Shown here: positions 40,401-46,153 of the stretch, piece after piece | Position numbering within the stretch: position 1 is the stretch's first letter | Layout of the letters: every line of letters begins with the position of its first letter | DNA from: Nostoc sp. TCL26-01 | GTDB taxonomy: Bacteria; Cyanobacteriota; Cyanobacteriia; Cyanobacteriales; Nostocaceae | Direction of reading: 5' to 3' | Length of the DNA stretch: 64,000 nt | NCBI RefSeq assembly: GCF_013393945.1 | Contig: NZ_CP040297.1 | Location: 434,001 to 498,000, forward strand | Made by a program: the position numbers and the translations under genes | Notes under the pieces: generated by a model | Database searches by the model: none | Told to the model about the DNA's origin: nothing | Seen by the model: the letters and a program-made list of their open reading frames with translations, nothing else

Positions 40401-40571
40401 CAGTTCGTTTTAGGAACAGTAGCCAAAGATGAGAGCGATCGCTTGATTTATAATCAATCTACTGGCGCACTGTTCTTTGATGTTGACGGCACAGGTTCTA
40501 ACTCTCAGGTACAAATCGCTATTCTATCCACTAAACCTGTGATTGATTCTACGAATATTTTGGTCATCTAA
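22413..40571 (+). CDS. Giant mosaic exoprotein: ELW repeats, Calx-beta/cadherin/CARDB, subtilase domain, RTX
   Basis: A 6052-residue protein without N-terminal signal. Residues 1-1415 are about 30 repeats of the type 'NVNGTLYFTA...NGxELWKxDPTTG' (ELW repeats). Cadherin-like and Ig-like modules follow to about 1730, then four Calx-beta domains (1730-2185), three related repeats, and a CARDB domain near 2500. A Cys-rich, Gly-linked island is at 3156-3317 and a helical segment at about 3370-3530. Then come three Ig-like 'VDFSEAVKADTFDSSDITLT' modules, an SdrD-B-like module (about 4515), another Calx-beta, and a subtilisin domain with Asp4807, His4849 and Ser5028 (GGTSQAT). Three Ig-like 'SWLTFNxxTRTFSGTP' modules (5150-5440) and RTX GGxGxD repeats (about 5450-5970) complete it. 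RTX repeats bind calcium and suggest C-terminal type I secretion. Probable cell-surface or sheath protein with proteolytic or self-processing ability. Confidence 0.88.
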   Translation: MTFTPYLVSDINQTSFGSNPRSFITAGNFLYFIADNDINGTELWQVNQTTGVVSVVEINSGSGSSNPNYLTNVNGTLYFTAYDPTNGYELWKIGANGIATLVNLGNGGSSPNYLTNVNGTLYFQAYTPNGYELWKIDPTTGTPSVIDIISSSGSSYPSNLTNVNGVLYFLAESYNGINYLGRELWKLDPTTGSPVFLKDIQVGSGSSNPGNLTYSNGKIYFTADDFTNEVELWQTDGTAAGTRLTQDINQTTYSSNPRNFINVGGILYFIADNDVNGTELWKSNPTTGVVSIVEINVGSGGSNPNYLTNVNGTLYFTAYDPTNGTELWRIGTNGTPTLVNLGNGGSNPTNLTNVNGRLYFQAYNPTNSYELWKIDPTTGTPSVIDIVSGNGSSSPYNLTNINGILYFVAYTATTGYELWKLNPADDLPVLVSDIYSGVNSSNPSNFINSGGTVYFIANNGTSGTELFRINPTTGNPVLLDIYAGANGSNPNNLIDVNGTLYFKANDGVNGSQLWKIDPTTGNPVRLVVPNLYANNADYLDSFTNVGGKLYFRNSYYNNEFTIYRPLYTIDSSTGNPVIVAGVSSVDYITNINGVLYFSGSSSAAGQELWKLDPTTGNPVVVDIVTGSGSSSPQSFTNVNGTLFFTAANSANGQELWKLDNSGNPVLVKDIRTGTSSSSPSNLFNVNGTLYFTADNGINGVELWKSDGTPAGTVLAKDINERTFSSNPNKLIDVNNTLYFIANDGVNGSQFWKIDPTTGNPVRLVVPNLYTNNADYLDSFTIVGSKLYFRNSYYNNDFTIYRPLYTIDATTGNPVTVAGVSYVDNLTNINGILYFSAYDNTSGTELWKLDPSTGTPSVIDINSGAGSSSPDNFTSVNGTIFFTANNATSGTELWKLDARGNAVLVKDIRTGSNSSSPSNLFNVNGTLYFTADNGINGIELWKSDGTDAGTVLAKDVNGRTFSSNPNKLIDFNNTLYFIANDGVNGSQFWKIDPTTGNPVRLVVPNLYTNNADYLDSFTIVGGKLYFRNSYYNNDFTIYRPLYTIDATTGNPVTVAGVSYVDNLTNINGILYFSAYDNTSGTELWKLDPSTGTPSVIDINSGAGSSSPDNFTSVNGTIFFTANNATSGTELWKLDATGNAVLVKDIYSGGNSSSPSNLFNVNGTLYFTANDGTNGIELWKSNGTTAGTVQLEIYSGANSSNISNLINVAGVLYFTAINASNGQELWRINSTTGNAEVVDINTGSGSSNPNYLTNVNGTLYFQAYDPTNGYELWKIGANGTATLVNLGNGGSNPNYLTNVNGTLYFQAYTQTNGYELWKIDPTTGTPSVIDIISGSGSSSPSNLTNVNGILYFLAESYNGVNYLGRELWRLDPTTGSPVFVGDIQVGSGSSNPGNLTYSNGKLYFTADNLTQGVELWAVDVNSVNTVGSVAKTGNEDQVITFLATDFSSVFSSSGGTSLAKIQVVQLPSNGVLKLGTNNVTVNQEIAVANLGNLTFVPNANFNGTAGFTWNGSDGTAYAANPSNVIFTINAVNDVPEVINPIPNVNFYSNSPSNFTFSETAFRDVDLGDSLTYSATLADGSPLPSWLTFNGRNFSGNAPISSAGQLEIKVTARDTNNASATDNFILNIINSAPTFISLSNNSIPENSADNSVIGTLSSSDANTNDTHTYTLVNNAGGRFALNGNQLIVANGGLLDYETATQHTIRVKTTDSSGLSYERDIAIAISNVNDAFAGTLSFTSATYSVNEDGTPVAVVTVQRTGGSEGFVRANVSLSNGTATYPADYNTTSVAVNFANGETSQTVTIPIVNDAIAETNETINLTLTNPQGGATLGTQTTAVLTIIDNDQPKPGTLAFSQSSFAVNEDGTAVTAVTLTRTGGSDGAVSVTVNLSNGTATAPNDYTNTPITVNFAAGETSQTFTIPIANDTLVEGNETINLSLANPTGGAILGSQKNATLVIIDNDVQLAFANSTFSVNEDGTPINQVTVVRSGLTSTAVSATIQLSNGTATAPADYTNTPITVNFAAGETSRTVPIPIINDSVLEATETVNLTLTNPIAGATLGTQKTAILNIVDNDAVPGVVQFSNTSYSINENGTPVTAVTLTRTGGSDGAVSVTVNLSNGTATAGNDYYNSPITVNFVDGETSRTVTIPIIDDSNLESSETINLSLTNPTNGATVGSQNSAVVNIIDNDFKPTLTVNIVGEQVTEGNTIQGTVTRNTDTTTPLTVTLVNSDNTQITVPTTVTIPVGANSVNFSITAVDDNLIELPKNYSIIASAPGFISGSDSVGVIDNDAVTLSLTIDTTNINENGGKAIATLTRNIITDIPLVVQLSSSDTTEATVPATVTIAANQASATFEIQGIDDTIVDGTQAVSITAKPTYTNTDVAVQTGNATANLNIIDNESPSLKLTIDRDFISETGTATATITRNTNTTSELVVTLNSSDTTEATVPNTVTIAAGQTSATFTITGVSDGINDGSQTVNITASANGLNSGTDSLEVTDINVPDLTVTNLQGIQPTYTSRQSQFTYTVTNNGTINASGSWKDKVYLSTDNKLDANDTLLGEFGLGSAENPANFAPQTSYQRTVSYFAPRTPGQYYLIASTDTGNTVNEGVGIGENNNTTITPFTVTPSYRAIVYTDTETGLAGNSVILRGQAISNIDNSPVTYEFVKVRVENNGNIREFDSFTDGNGNFVRQFNPLPGEAGTYNINAYFPGFANEDSTAEDQFTLLGMRFEQNDQFLQQVAQKIVEGTTFNGQVKLQNLSNVSLSGLTANIIDAPSNWTVEVTPQKTSLAGNEEITVNYNITVPDDSLLYDQLQIRLNTTEGVTATLPVTVNVEQILPRLVADTSSLQASMLRGGQTLVEFTVTNQGGIASGELDVLLPEAPWLKLASPVEIPSLNPGESAKVSVLLQPSATQELTVYNGDLVIAGAETSLRLPFNFRAVSEAKGNLSINVVDELFFFTEGSPRLANATISLIDPFSGRVIFSEQDADGFLSKTDLAEGYYKLRISADSHDSYEQNIYIGAGETEDVQAFLSRQTVKYTWTVTPTEIEDRYTISIESVFETNVPIPTVVIEPTFIDLDNLQVIGQVMQIDITATNYGLIAAKDVNLFFGEHPFYKIEPLIDNIDSLAAKSSITVPVRITRIADFDTLSSSGNELSIQSSPSVPCSISGGLDYYYECAGEQIKRAIPLPFLNVEGNCFTSGGFGGGYGGGGFGGGGYSGYGGGGYVTPITVNIQPSNCDPCVEKTKQAILKCAISLVPLVGGWEQCPTGIYGCITGTITKGPSLLGGLACLKAAYDCTKEAAKQSPFGKVLKILTCTYDIATACGSPFGGGSGNGNGGSGNGNGGSGNGSGGGFSSGGGGNFGGGGASGTFSAESLASSSVPKSALDLIGKYQSRLQTAIDAQAFLFGDAIWLQGEDENLLSDWLGNFLSRINDETINGAKVSETERNELLNFPLPEGVTSTNVNQFIDRWNRTVDYWSAGIYNSNDVPLGQNSDFLAFDILNNKYSAANQAIELTKVEGFNDITEALKSSVDELKQALDGSGGVCATVRIKIDQEAVMTRAAFLGSLEIENGNATNLENISVTLLITDSQGNIVNDLFGITSPILSNITAVDGTGILTGDNPNTSQDEGIGSAKWTFIPTNLAAPEIATQYSIGGTLSYKENGSQVTVSLLSAPITVYPQAELYLDYFHQRDVFADDPFTNDVIETSVPYSLAVLVRNQGKGDAKNLKITSGQPKIIDNEKGLLVDFQIIGSEVNGTGVSPSLTVDFGNIAAGQTAVADWLLKSSLQGKFIEYKATFEHINNLGKAELSLIKDVKIHELIHKVQINQPTDDGLPDFLVNDIFDAKFTPDTLYFSQGGTAPVNAAINITADAPATLSDLSVQVSTTVNAGWNYCRLADPSNAQFDIQKVLRADGTEVKLDNVWTTDRTFPGTGRPVYENILHFLDYNTTAGNSTYTVIYTPGGPSITDIIDVTPDPRSTAVNAITVDFSEAVKADTFDSSDITLTVNGGANLITSAVTIVAQSPTRFQITGLSNLTNVDGTYQLTVNAAGIADIGGKFGTGAVSETWIKTATGNADTTAPIVTDIVDLLADPRNQPVSSLNVIFSEKIDLSTFTWQDITLTRNSGTNLITNAVTVTAVNDTTYRINGLSGLTTTDGNYILTVNGSGIQDLSGNAGTGTQSETWVMDTVAPTVPTNVAVTATPSPNSLQTASASLGVLNQFGQIRVNSTSVTVTGDLGEAGLRVSLIDKTTAQILGQATVTGTSFSGDIQLPSPGSRDVDVRVQDVAGNITTTTLSLFADVTQPTITEFLNVPQNSVITPVDFIDVRFSEQINLNTFDKNDITLSRNGENLTLPDTVTVTYLSGTTYRINGLSNFNTPGIYELQVDATTVQDNAGNLGDAAKTTNFTIAAPPTPGITVTQSAGSTVVTEGGNTDSYTLVLRTQPTADVTITLNPGSQITTDKTTLTFTSANWNIPQTVTVTAVNDTIPEGNHTSSISHSVSSIDANYSNVTLPDIAVNITDNDAEIRGMKWNDIDGDGVKDTGEPGLQGWTIYLDSNSNGQLDNGEISTTTDANGNYQFTNLRPGIYTVAEVQQPGWKQTFPGTSITTTNADIPLAIPSLDIISPGDRTQIQLNFSAANYIVKEDGTAITEVWVTRTGNSSSAVSATLSFTDGTAAGCSCAASSVNNDFNNVPFTITFAENETSKLISVQNALLGNSQAIKIRNDSKVEGNEYFTIKLTNPTGGAVLGNQSIATVTIIDDEAPSNVTVTPPLETPSTTITSAGDSQAISLINLNNFWADSRFANIKGNGFTSVIIDTGIDLNHPFFGADADNNGIADKIVYQYDFADNDADASDQNNHGSHIASIFSSVAPNSNIIALKVFKDNGAGSFADLEKALQWVATNSNTYNIASVNLSIGDSQNWTTATSRYGIGDELAAIASQNIIINAAAGNSFYQYSSNSGLAYPAIDPNVIAVGAVWAGNFGGPKNFVGGAIDYTTTADQIASFSQRDPNLLDIFAPGILITGANANGGTTTLGGTSQATAYITGVATLAQQIAQEKLGRKLTVSEFRNLLDTNSVIINDGDNENDNVTNTGENYPRVDLLKLAAGILSLSGTSPNPDPVNPGNNNNNNGTTTSDNTINQVHTINLTAGEVRTGIDFGNQQITGNQAPTVANPIADQSVNEDTNFTFVIPANTFVDADAGNVLTYTTTLPSWLTFAAATRTISGTPTNSDVGTINIKVTATDNAGASIDDTFTLTVTNTNDAPTLGSAIANQTTTEDTPFTLQIPANTFSDIDAGDTLTYSATTPSWLTFNTTTRTFSGTPGNSNVGTFNITVTATDSAGASVDDIFTVTVANTNDAPTLESAIANQTATENTPFTFQIPTNTFSDIDAGDTLTYSAKLENGADLPSWLSFNPTTRTFSGTPGNADASTLNIKVTATDTSNASVSDIFVLNITKLINNIVGTSGNNTLTGTPNNDNIQGLGGNDTLFGLAGNDTLNGGTGIDTMNGGLGNDLYIVDHSGDKVLENPDEGTDTVRASISYTLSENVENLILTGTGNISGAGNALNNVITGNSGSNTLNGKAGDDTLNGEAGNDTLRGEDGNDILNGGAGNDILDGGLGDDVMNGGTGDDTYYVDSSNDQITELVNEGTDTVNASVSWTLGNNFNNLVLIGTNAIDGTGNSIKNIITGNIADNNLFGGDNDDTLKGNAGNDTLDGGAGNDTLDGGIGEDVMIGGAGNDTYYVDSSNDQITELVNEGTDTVNASVSWTLSNNVENLILTGSNAINGSGNGLKNTITGNSADNSLSGGDNDDTLKGNAGNDTLDGGAGNDNLAGGIGDDVMIGGVGNDTYYVNSSNDQITELANQGTDTVHASITWTLGNNLENLILSGSSEINGTGNAFRNNITGNAKNNSLFGGDENDTLSGGDGDDSLDGGNGNDTLLGGNGNDILVGGTGSDRLTGGTGKDIFSFSSPISDGIDTITDFNFTDDQIRVDAAGFGGGLVSGTLLATQFVLGTVAKDESDRLIYNQSTGALFFDVDGTGSNSQVQIAILSTKPVIDSTNILVI
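23900..26032 (+). repeat. Three tandem 711-bp superrepeats in the ELW region
   Basis: Equivalent points (CAATAACACACTC / CAACGGCACATTG) fall at 23900, 24611 and 25322, each exactly 711 bp or 237 codons apart. Units 2 and 3 are nearly identical at nucleotide level across several hundred bases (for example the stretch starting GTGACAGTTGCAGGGGTATC at 24852 and 25563), while unit 1 has diverged. This points to a recent internal duplication or conversion. Confidence 0.85.
38760..40260 (+). repeat. RTX calcium-binding repeat block with three larger superrepeats
   Basis: Nonapeptide GGxGNDTLx repeats appear in bursts (38820-38920, 39100-39270, 39460-39600, 39770-39920, 40110-40260). They are separated by a repeated unit that reads YYVDSSNDQITELVNEGTD then NASVSWTL. 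Units at 39270, 39595 and 39910 are near-copies with a period of about 320 bp. High nucleotide similarity produces spurious antisense frames. Confidence 0.85.
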
Positions 40572-40617
40572 CTAAGAGGTGATTTATAAAGTAAACTACC
40601 CGCATTTCTCATAAGCA

Positions 40618-40680
40618 GTAGGGGCGGGTTAAGTGAGATATTGGTGAATAATGTCAGCATATCTGTTAACCCGCCCCTAC
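40618..40680. terminator. Inverted repeat after the giant gene
   Basis: GTAGGGGCGGGTTAA (40618-40632) is perfectly complementary to TTAACCCGCCCCTAC (40666-40680). It starts about 46 nt after the stop codon and may terminate the 18-kb transcript. The preceding CCCGCATTTCTCATAAGCAG marks it as part of a dispersed repeat type also seen near 5040 and 11830. The remaining spacer to 41036 is AT-rich with no gene. Confidence 0.55.
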
Positions 40681-41036
40681 TTCATCGGCATGAAAATCGC
40701 TATAAATTAACATCAGTATTTAAAGATTCTGTTACGCCAAGATTGTGGGTTATTGCATAAAGTGAAATTTTGTTTCGGACTAAATGAAATGTTTCCAAAT
40801 TCCCATAGTCTCAAATAGGTTGAAAATCCAAACTATAGCTGTATATCAGAAACAAATACAGTTAAAAAATGCAGCATCTATCTAGCAAGTTACACAACAG
40901 TGCTTTCTAGGGATTGAAAAGTTATCAGAAGCATTGGAAAAAATCCAATTTAGCTGAAGAAAATGGCATGAGAAAAATTGGATTTATCTCTAGAAATTAG
41001 AGAAAACTATTGCACTTGGGAAATATTAAGAAAGAT

Positions 41037-42116
41037 ATGGGTAAATCTAAACGGATTGGCATTCTTACTAGTGGGGGAGATTGCTCTGGTTTGAATGCAG
41101 TTATCAGGGCTGTTGTGCATTGTGCTGCTGGTAAAGGTTGGGAAGTATTAGGGATTCGTCAAGCGACACTGGGATTAATGGCAAATCCACCACAATTTAC
41201 AAAACTGGAAATTGACTTAGTAGACCCTCTGTTAACTTCTGGTGGGACAATGTTAGGAACTACCAATAAGGGTGATCCTTTTGCTTTTCCTATGCCTGAT
41301 GGTAGTGTATGCGATCGCTCTGCCGAAATTATTGCCGGTTATCATCAACTCGGTCTAGATGCTTTGATTGGCATTGGTGGTGATGGTAGTTTAGCCATTC
41401 TTCGGCGCATAGCCCAACAAGGCGGCATTAATTTGGTGGGGATTCCCAAAACTATCGATAATGATATTGGCATTACTGAACACGCCATCGGTTTTGATAC
41501 GGCAGTGAATATTGCCACGGAAGCACTAGATCGCTTACATTTTACTGCCGCTTCTCACAGTCGAGTCATGATTTTAGAAGTGATGGGGCGTGATGCTGGA
41601 CACATTGCCATCGCTGCGGGAATTGCTGGCGGTGCAGATGTCATCCTCATTCCCGAAATTCTCTACAATCTAGAACACATTTGTCACAAAATTAAACAAC
41701 GCCAAGACAAAGGCAAAAACTATTGTTTAATTATTGTTTCCGAAGCAGTGCGGACACAAGATGGTGACACGCTCACGATGACCAATCGTTTAGGTCAATC
41801 TCGATACGGTGGTATTGGTGAATACCTAGCTGATCAAATTAGTGATCGCATCGGTGCAGAAACACGAGTTACAGTCTTAGGACACATCCAACGTGGTGGT
41901 ACAGCTTCACCCCTAGATCGGTTAGTCGCATCTGCCTTTGGTGTCGCCGCCGTTAACCTCATCGAAGCAGGTAAATATGATTACATGGTTTCCTGGCAAA
42001 ATCGCCAAGTTTTAGCTGTACCCATTGCAGAAGCGATCGCTCAGTATCGAGCCGTCAATCCAGAAGATACTTTAGTCAATACTGCTCGTGGTTTGGGAAT
42101 TTATCTAGGAGATTGA
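41037..42116 (+). CDS. pfkA: 6-phosphofructokinase
   Basis: Phosphorylates fructose 6-phosphate at C1 in glycolysis. The frame opens at a TTG (41010), but the ATG at 41037 (MGKSKRIGILTSGGDCSGLNAVI) fits the family start and has AAGAAAG just upstream, giving 359 residues. Motifs are the nucleotide loop SGGDCSGLNA, GIGGDGSLAIL near residue 113, PKTIDND with the catalytic Asp near residue 140, MGRDAGHIA, and LGHIQRGGTASPLDR. The combination of Gly in GGDGS and Lys in PKTIDND is the mixed pattern of the intermediate PFK group. Gly at the first site favours ATP over pyrophosphate as donor. Stand-alone gene with its own promoter in the preceding spacer. Confidence 0.93.
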   Translation: MGKSKRIGILTSGGDCSGLNAVIRAVVHCAAGKGWEVLGIRQATLGLMANPPQFTKLEIDLVDPLLTSGGTMLGTTNKGDPFAFPMPDGSVCDRSAEIIAGYHQLGLDALIGIGGDGSLAILRRIAQQGGINLVGIPKTIDNDIGITEHAIGFDTAVNIATEALDRLHFTAASHSRVMILEVMGRDAGHIAIAAGIAGGADVILIPEILYNLEHICHKIKQRQDKGKNYCLIIVSEAVRTQDGDTLTMTNRLGQSRYGGIGEYLADQISDRIGAETRVTVLGHIQRGGTASPLDRLVASAFGVAAVNLIEAGKYDYMVSWQNRQVLAVPIAEAIAQYRAVNPEDTLVNTARGLGIYLGD

Positions 42117-42269
42117 TCCTTGACAAAACAATTCACAATAACTGACTCAACGCTGTAGTGAATACCCTACCATCTTTATCGGTATGCACACCTTAAGAAG
42201 TATTGCGAATACTATTGCAATAAAGTTATATTTCTTTACATAAAGTTACAAAAATATAAGAAAGAGGTT

Positions 42270-42500
42270 GTGATGACGATTTTATTTGCGGTATTAGCTT
42301 TGGGTTGGGTAGCAGCGTCTGTTTTAGGTTCTTTAGCTTACTTTTTAGGAGAACAGAAAAAACCCATCCACGAGAGAAACTGGCGTTCTGACGCTTTTGA
42401 AAAATTAGCCAAGTCTATTACAGGCATAGATACAGACTACAGCGATCGCACTCCCGCCTATGCAATGGATGCTTACACCAGCCGGACATTGCCTCGATAG
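42270..42500 (+). CDS. Small membrane protein, possibly a photosystem II accessory protein
   Basis: The 76-residue product has one N-terminal hydrophobic segment (residues 3-27, ILFAVLALGWVAASVLGSLAYFL) followed by a polar, charged C-terminal half (EQKKPIHERNWRSDAFEKLAKSITG) and a Tyr/Arg tail. This layout is that of a single-span thylakoid or plasma-membrane protein with the tail in the cytoplasm. It recalls small photosystem II assembly-associated proteins of cyanobacteria (Psb35 type), but that link is from memory of the general pattern and not secure. AGAAAGAGG precedes the ATG. Gene reality is likely; function is open. Confidence 0.65.
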   Translation: MMTILFAVLALGWVAASVLGSLAYFLGEQKKPIHERNWRSDAFEKLAKSITGIDTDYSDRTPAYAMDAYTSRTLPR

Positions 42501-42581
42501 CGAGAAAGGTTGCTCACGAAAATGTTGATCAAGTATTGGGGTGGGTATGATTTGCCCACCCTATTTTGCTTATATAAATTA

Positions 42582-42809
42582 TCATTTTCCATCAACGACA
42601 TAACGCCAAGAGTCAGGCTCGTGTTTTTGCGGAATTTTCAGCATCAATATAGACATCGTTGCCCGAAATCCTTGTAGAGACGTTGCACTGCAACGTCTCT
42701 ACGGTAAAATCTCTACTTCCCCTTCTGCCAAAGTTAAGTGAGGTATCATTTCTCCGGCAACTTGCTGTATAGATAGTAAAATAACATCGCCTTGACGTAT
42801 TCCTTGCAT
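42582..42809 (-). pseudogene. Small QGDV...LAEGEV-type gene broken by a palindrome
   Basis: From the ATG at 42807-42809 the reverse strand reads MQGIRQGDVILLSIQQVAGE then MIPHLTLAEGEVEILP and meets an amber TAG supplied by the palindrome at 42674-42702. Reading on in the same frame, it ends KIPQKHEPDSWRYVVDGK. Cyanobacterial small proteins of this type normally continue after LAEGEV with a TGHxH motif and end in an 'REYEPDxWRYV' tail. The central part is therefore missing and a hairpin repeat sits in its place. The family memory is moderate; function of the intact family is unknown. Confidence 0.55.
42674..42702. repeat. 29-bp perfect palindrome, copy 2
   Basis: GTAGAGACGTTGC-ACT-GCAACGTCTCTAC has the same 13-bp stem as at 21838-21866, only the loop differing. 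It lies inside the small pseudogene and supplies its in-frame TAG. Confidence 0.85.
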
Positions 42810-43237
42810 AGTTTTGCCTTAGGGATAGGTACAAATCCCACTTCGCTTTTGCTCGCAATTTTGATTTAATTTTGGCACAGGATATGAGGGACGGGAAACT
42901 AGAGACTGGGGACTGGGCTAAATTTTTCCCAATTCCCAATCACCGATACCCAATTCCCATCTATCGTTGTACTAAACTCGTGGGGTATTTTGGAAACTGT
43001 AGTCGCCAATTTTGCCATTGATAAGTTAAAGATGGAAATAGCTGAAAATTCCAGCTAGCATGATTCATCCCTTATGCTCTAAAAAGAACTACACCTGAAG
43101 TTTGCCGGATTTTTACCCTAGTAAACATTTTTTATGAGGCTCAAACTACAGCAAGCGTGACGTTTCCTCTTGACATTTCGTCGAAATTACCTCAACTTGA
43201 CTCTTTAGCTTAACAGCTACTCTTTTTTTGAAATTCC
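42810..43237. other. Spacer upstream of topA
   Basis: This 428-bp spacer includes a low-complexity stretch of GGGACTGGG and CCCAATTCCCA units (about 42890-42962), a repeat style seen elsewhere between genes in the window. The rest is AT-rich sequence that should include the topA promoter. No further gene was recognised. Confidence 0.5.
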
Positions 43238-45883
43238 ATGTCAACTCTCGTCATTGTCGAATCTCCAACAAAAGCTCGTACTATCCGCAACTATCTGCCA
43301 AAAGACTATCGGGTAGAAGCGTCGATGGGTCATGTCCGTGACTTACCCCAATCAGCTAGTGACATTCCTGCCACTGTCAAAGGCGAAACATGGGCCCAAC
43401 TTGGGGTAAATGTGGATGCGGACTTTGAACCAGTGTATGTTGTCCCCAAAGACAAAAAGAAAGTTGTCACCCAGCTCAAAGATGCGCTCAAAGATGCAAG
43501 TGAACTGATACTGGCAACTGACGAAGACCGAGAAGGCGAAAGCATTAGTTGGCATTTATACCAGTTGCTCAAGCCAAAAGTCCCGACGAAGCGGATGGTG
43601 TTTCATGAAATTACTCAAGAAGCCATCAAAAAAGCTTTAAAAGACTGCCGTGAGATCGATGAGCAGTTAGTTCGCGCCCAAGAAACGCGGCGGATTTTGG
43701 ATAGGTTGGTAGGTTACACACTTTCCCCTCTGTTGTGGAAAAAAATTGCCTGGGGATTATCTGCTGGACGGGTGCAGTCTGTAGCCGTGCGCCTCTTGGT
43801 AAATAGAGAACGCCAGCGTCGAGCTTTCCGCGAAGGTACATACTGGGATTTAAAAGCTGACCTAGAACAGGCAAAAACCCCATTTACAGCCCAGCTAACT
43901 ACCCTAGCAGGCACGAAAGTAGCAACCGGGAGTGATTTTGACCCAAACACGGGAAGAATTACCACTGGGCGCAATGTAGTGCTGCTGACAGAGGCAGATG
44001 CCATAGCTCTGAAGGAACGGGTAACTGGTAAACCCTGGAATGTGTCTGAAGTCGAAGAACGTCCCGTGACGCGCAAACCTGCGCCACCGTTCACCACCTC
44101 GACATTACAGCAAGAATCTAACCGGAAACTGCGTCTCTCAGCCCGCGACACCATGCGCATTGCCCAGAATTTGTATGAGCAGGGTTATATAACCTATATG
44201 CGTACAGATTCCGTACATTTGTCAGAACAGGCGATCGCCGCAGCTCGCAGTTGTGTAGAACAATTGTACGGCAAACAGTACCTCAGCCCCCAACCCAGGC
44301 AATACACCACCAAATCCAAAGGCGCACAGGAAGCCCACGAAGCCATCCGACCGGCGGGTAGCAGCTTCCGCACCCCCCAGGAAACTGGTTTAAGCGGTCG
44401 AGAACTGGCTCTGTATGATTTGATTTGGAAGCGGACTGTTGCTTGCCAAATGGCTGACTCTCGCCAAACTCAAATCACCGTCCAGTTACAAGTTGAGGAT
44501 GCTGGTTTCCGCGCCTCTGGTAAGCGGATTGACTTCCCTGGATATCTCCGGGCTTATGTTGAAGGTTCTGATGACCCAGAAGCAGCTTTAGAAGACCAAG
44601 AAGTAATTTTACCTAGTCTCAAAGTAGGAGATCATCCAGATTGCCGAAATATCGCAGCAGTTGGTCACGAAACCCAACCCCCAGCTAGATACACCGAAGC
44701 CACTCTCGTCAAAACCCTAGAAAGTGAAGGTATTGGTCGTCCTAGTACCTACGCCAGCATTATCGGCACAATCATCGACAAGGGTTACACCCAGTTGGTG
44801 AATAATGCTCTTATCCCCACTTTTACCGCTTTCGCCGTCACCGACCTGTTAGAAAAACACTTTCCTGACATCGTTGACCCCAGTTTTACCTCCAAAATGG
44901 AGCAAACCTTGGATGATATTGCCGATGGTGAAGCGGAATGGCTACCCTACTTACGGGAATTTTATCTGGGGGATAAAGGTTTAGAAACCCTGGTAAAAGA
45001 ACGAGAAAGTCAAATCGATGCGAGTGAAGCCAGAACCGTAGAACTGGAAAATTTAGCAGCTAAAGTTCGGATTGGTAAATATGGCCCCTACATCGAAGTC
45101 GATAATGGTGATGGTGTAGTCACAGCTTCGATTCCCAAAGACCTGACACCAGCAGACCTCGATCCCAAACAAGTTGAAGTTATCCTCCGCCAAAAAACTG
45201 TGGGTCCAGACCAAGTAGGTCGCCATCCGGAAACGGGAGAACCGATTTACGTGAAAATAGGTGCTTATGGCCCCTATGTTCAGTTAGGTGACAAGTCCGA
45301 TGAGAATCCTAAGCCTAAACAAGCTTCTCTACCCAAGGGTGTGACACCAGAAAACATCACCCTAGAGATAGCCGTTGGTTTATTGTCGCTTCCCCGGTTG
45401 TTGGGAGTGCATCCCGAAACGGGCGGAAAAATTCAAGCCAGTTTAGGACGTTTTGGCCCCTATGTCGTCCATGACCAAGGTAAGGAAGGTAAAGACTATC
45501 GTTCCCTCAAAGCCAGTGATGATGTCTTAACAATTTCTTTAGCAAGAGCGCTGGAGTTGATATCTGAGCCGAAAAAGACCCGTGGTGCGAATAGTAGTAA
45601 ATCAAAAGCCGCCTTACGGGAATTGGGTACACATCCAGAAGACGATGCACCAATTAATATCTACGATGGCCCTTACGGCCCTTACATCAAACACGGTAAG
45701 ACAAACGTGGGTATTCCCGAAGGTACTTCAGTCGAAGATGTTACTCTCGCTAGCGCTTTAGAATTACTTTCAGCTAAAGCATCAACGGCTAAATCTACAC
45801 GCAAAACCACTAAAACCACAACCAGCAAATCTAAGTCAACCACTAAGTCGTCAACCACAGCTACTAAGAAAAAGAGTGGGTGA
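43238..45883 (+). CDS. topA: DNA topoisomerase I (type IA)
   Basis: Relaxes negative supercoils in the nucleoid. It has 881 residues, normal for cyanobacteria. The N-terminal TOPRIM domain (residues 1-140) shows [12 protein letters not shown] with the catalytic Glu and [13 protein letters not shown] with the metal-binding acids. The active-site tyrosine is Tyr320 in [14 protein letters not shown], and EAHEAIRPA and [12 protein letters not shown] are conserved core motifs. Instead of Cys4 zinc fingers the C-terminus has four repeats with a common core ([32 protein letters not shown] at roughly residues 610, 680, 745, 810). A Lys/Ser/Thr-rich tail follows, probably DNA-contacting. It is monocistronic by context. 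Confidence 0.97.
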   Translation: MSTLVIVESPTKARTIRNYLPKDYRVEASMGHVRDLPQSASDIPATVKGETWAQLGVNVDADFEPVYVVPKDKKKVVTQLKDALKDASELILATDEDREGESISWHLYQLLKPKVPTKRMVFHEITQEAIKKALKDCREIDEQLVRAQETRRILDRLVGYTLSPLLWKKIAWGLSAGRVQSVAVRLLVNRERQRRAFREGTYWDLKADLEQAKTPFTAQLTTLAGTKVATGSDFDPNTGRITTGRNVVLLTEADAIALKERVTGKPWNVSEVEERPVTRKPAPPFTTSTLQQESNRKLRLSARDTMRIAQNLYEQGYITYMRTDSVHLSEQAIAAARSCVEQLYGKQYLSPQPRQYTTKSKGAQEAHEAIRPAGSSFRTPQETGLSGRELALYDLIWKRTVACQMADSRQTQITVQLQVEDAGFRASGKRIDFPGYLRAYVEGSDDPEAALEDQEVILPSLKVGDHPDCRNIAAVGHETQPPARYTEATLVKTLESEGIGRPSTYASIIGTIIDKGYTQLVNNALIPTFTAFAVTDLLEKHFPDIVDPSFTSKMEQTLDDIADGEAEWLPYLREFYLGDKGLETLVKERESQIDASEARTVELENLAAKVRIGKYGPYIEVDNGDGVVTASIPKDLTPADLDPKQVEVILRQKTVGPDQVGRHPETGEPIYVKIGAYGPYVQLGDKSDENPKPKQASLPKGVTPENITLEIAVGLLSLPRLLGVHPETGGKIQASLGRFGPYVVHDQGKEGKDYRSLKASDDVLTISLARALELISEPKKTRGANSSKSKAALRELGTHPEDDAPINIYDGPYGPYIKHGKTNVGIPEGTSVEDVTLASALELLSAKASTAKSTRKTTKTTTSKSKSTTKSSTTATKKKSG

Positions 45884-45891
45884 AGAGTGGT

Positions 45892-45932
45892 GAGTGCTGT
45901 TAGCGGAAGCGGGGCGTTCAGCCCGTGCTGAG
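45892..45932 (+). repeat. Inverted repeat, left copy (partner 47239-47279)
   Basis: GAGTGCTGTTAGCGGAAGCG and the following bases to 45932 are the exact reverse complement of a block ending at 47279. The pair brackets the 45-aa gene and aroQ. It carries a short inner palindrome (CAGCCCGTGCTGAG). Confidence 0.75.
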
Positions 45933-46050
45933 TGAGGGAGTGAGGGGTGTAAACAGTGAACAGTGAACAGTAAACAGTGAACGTTTATTAACTGGTAACT
46001 GATAACTGATAACTGGTAACTGATTTGGGGAGTGGGGGAGTGCTGGTGCT

Positions 46051-46153
46051 GACCATTGACCATTGACCATTGACCATTGACCATTGACCATTGACCATTG
46101 ACCATTGACCATTGACCATTGACCATTGACCATTGACCATTGACCATTGACCT
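46051..46153 (+). repeat. Heptamer tandem array (TGACCAT)
   Basis: About 14-15 uninterrupted copies of the 7-mer ACCATTG, perfect until the last unit (ACCTTTG). It lies between topA and the 45-aa gene. The antisense frames that read MVNGQWS repeatedly are a product of the period. This is a typical short tandem repeat of heterocystous cyanobacteria and is not a CRISPR. Confidence 0.9.

Noticed and set aside
45851..46147. Reverse-strand frames reading MVNGQWS repeatedly
   Set aside because: They are generated by the 7-bp tandem array, whose period leaves several frames open. No gene context.
46051..46153. Possible CRISPR array from regularly spaced repeats
   Set aside because: The repeat unit is 7 bp with no spacers and no cas genes nearby. 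It is a simple tandem repeat.
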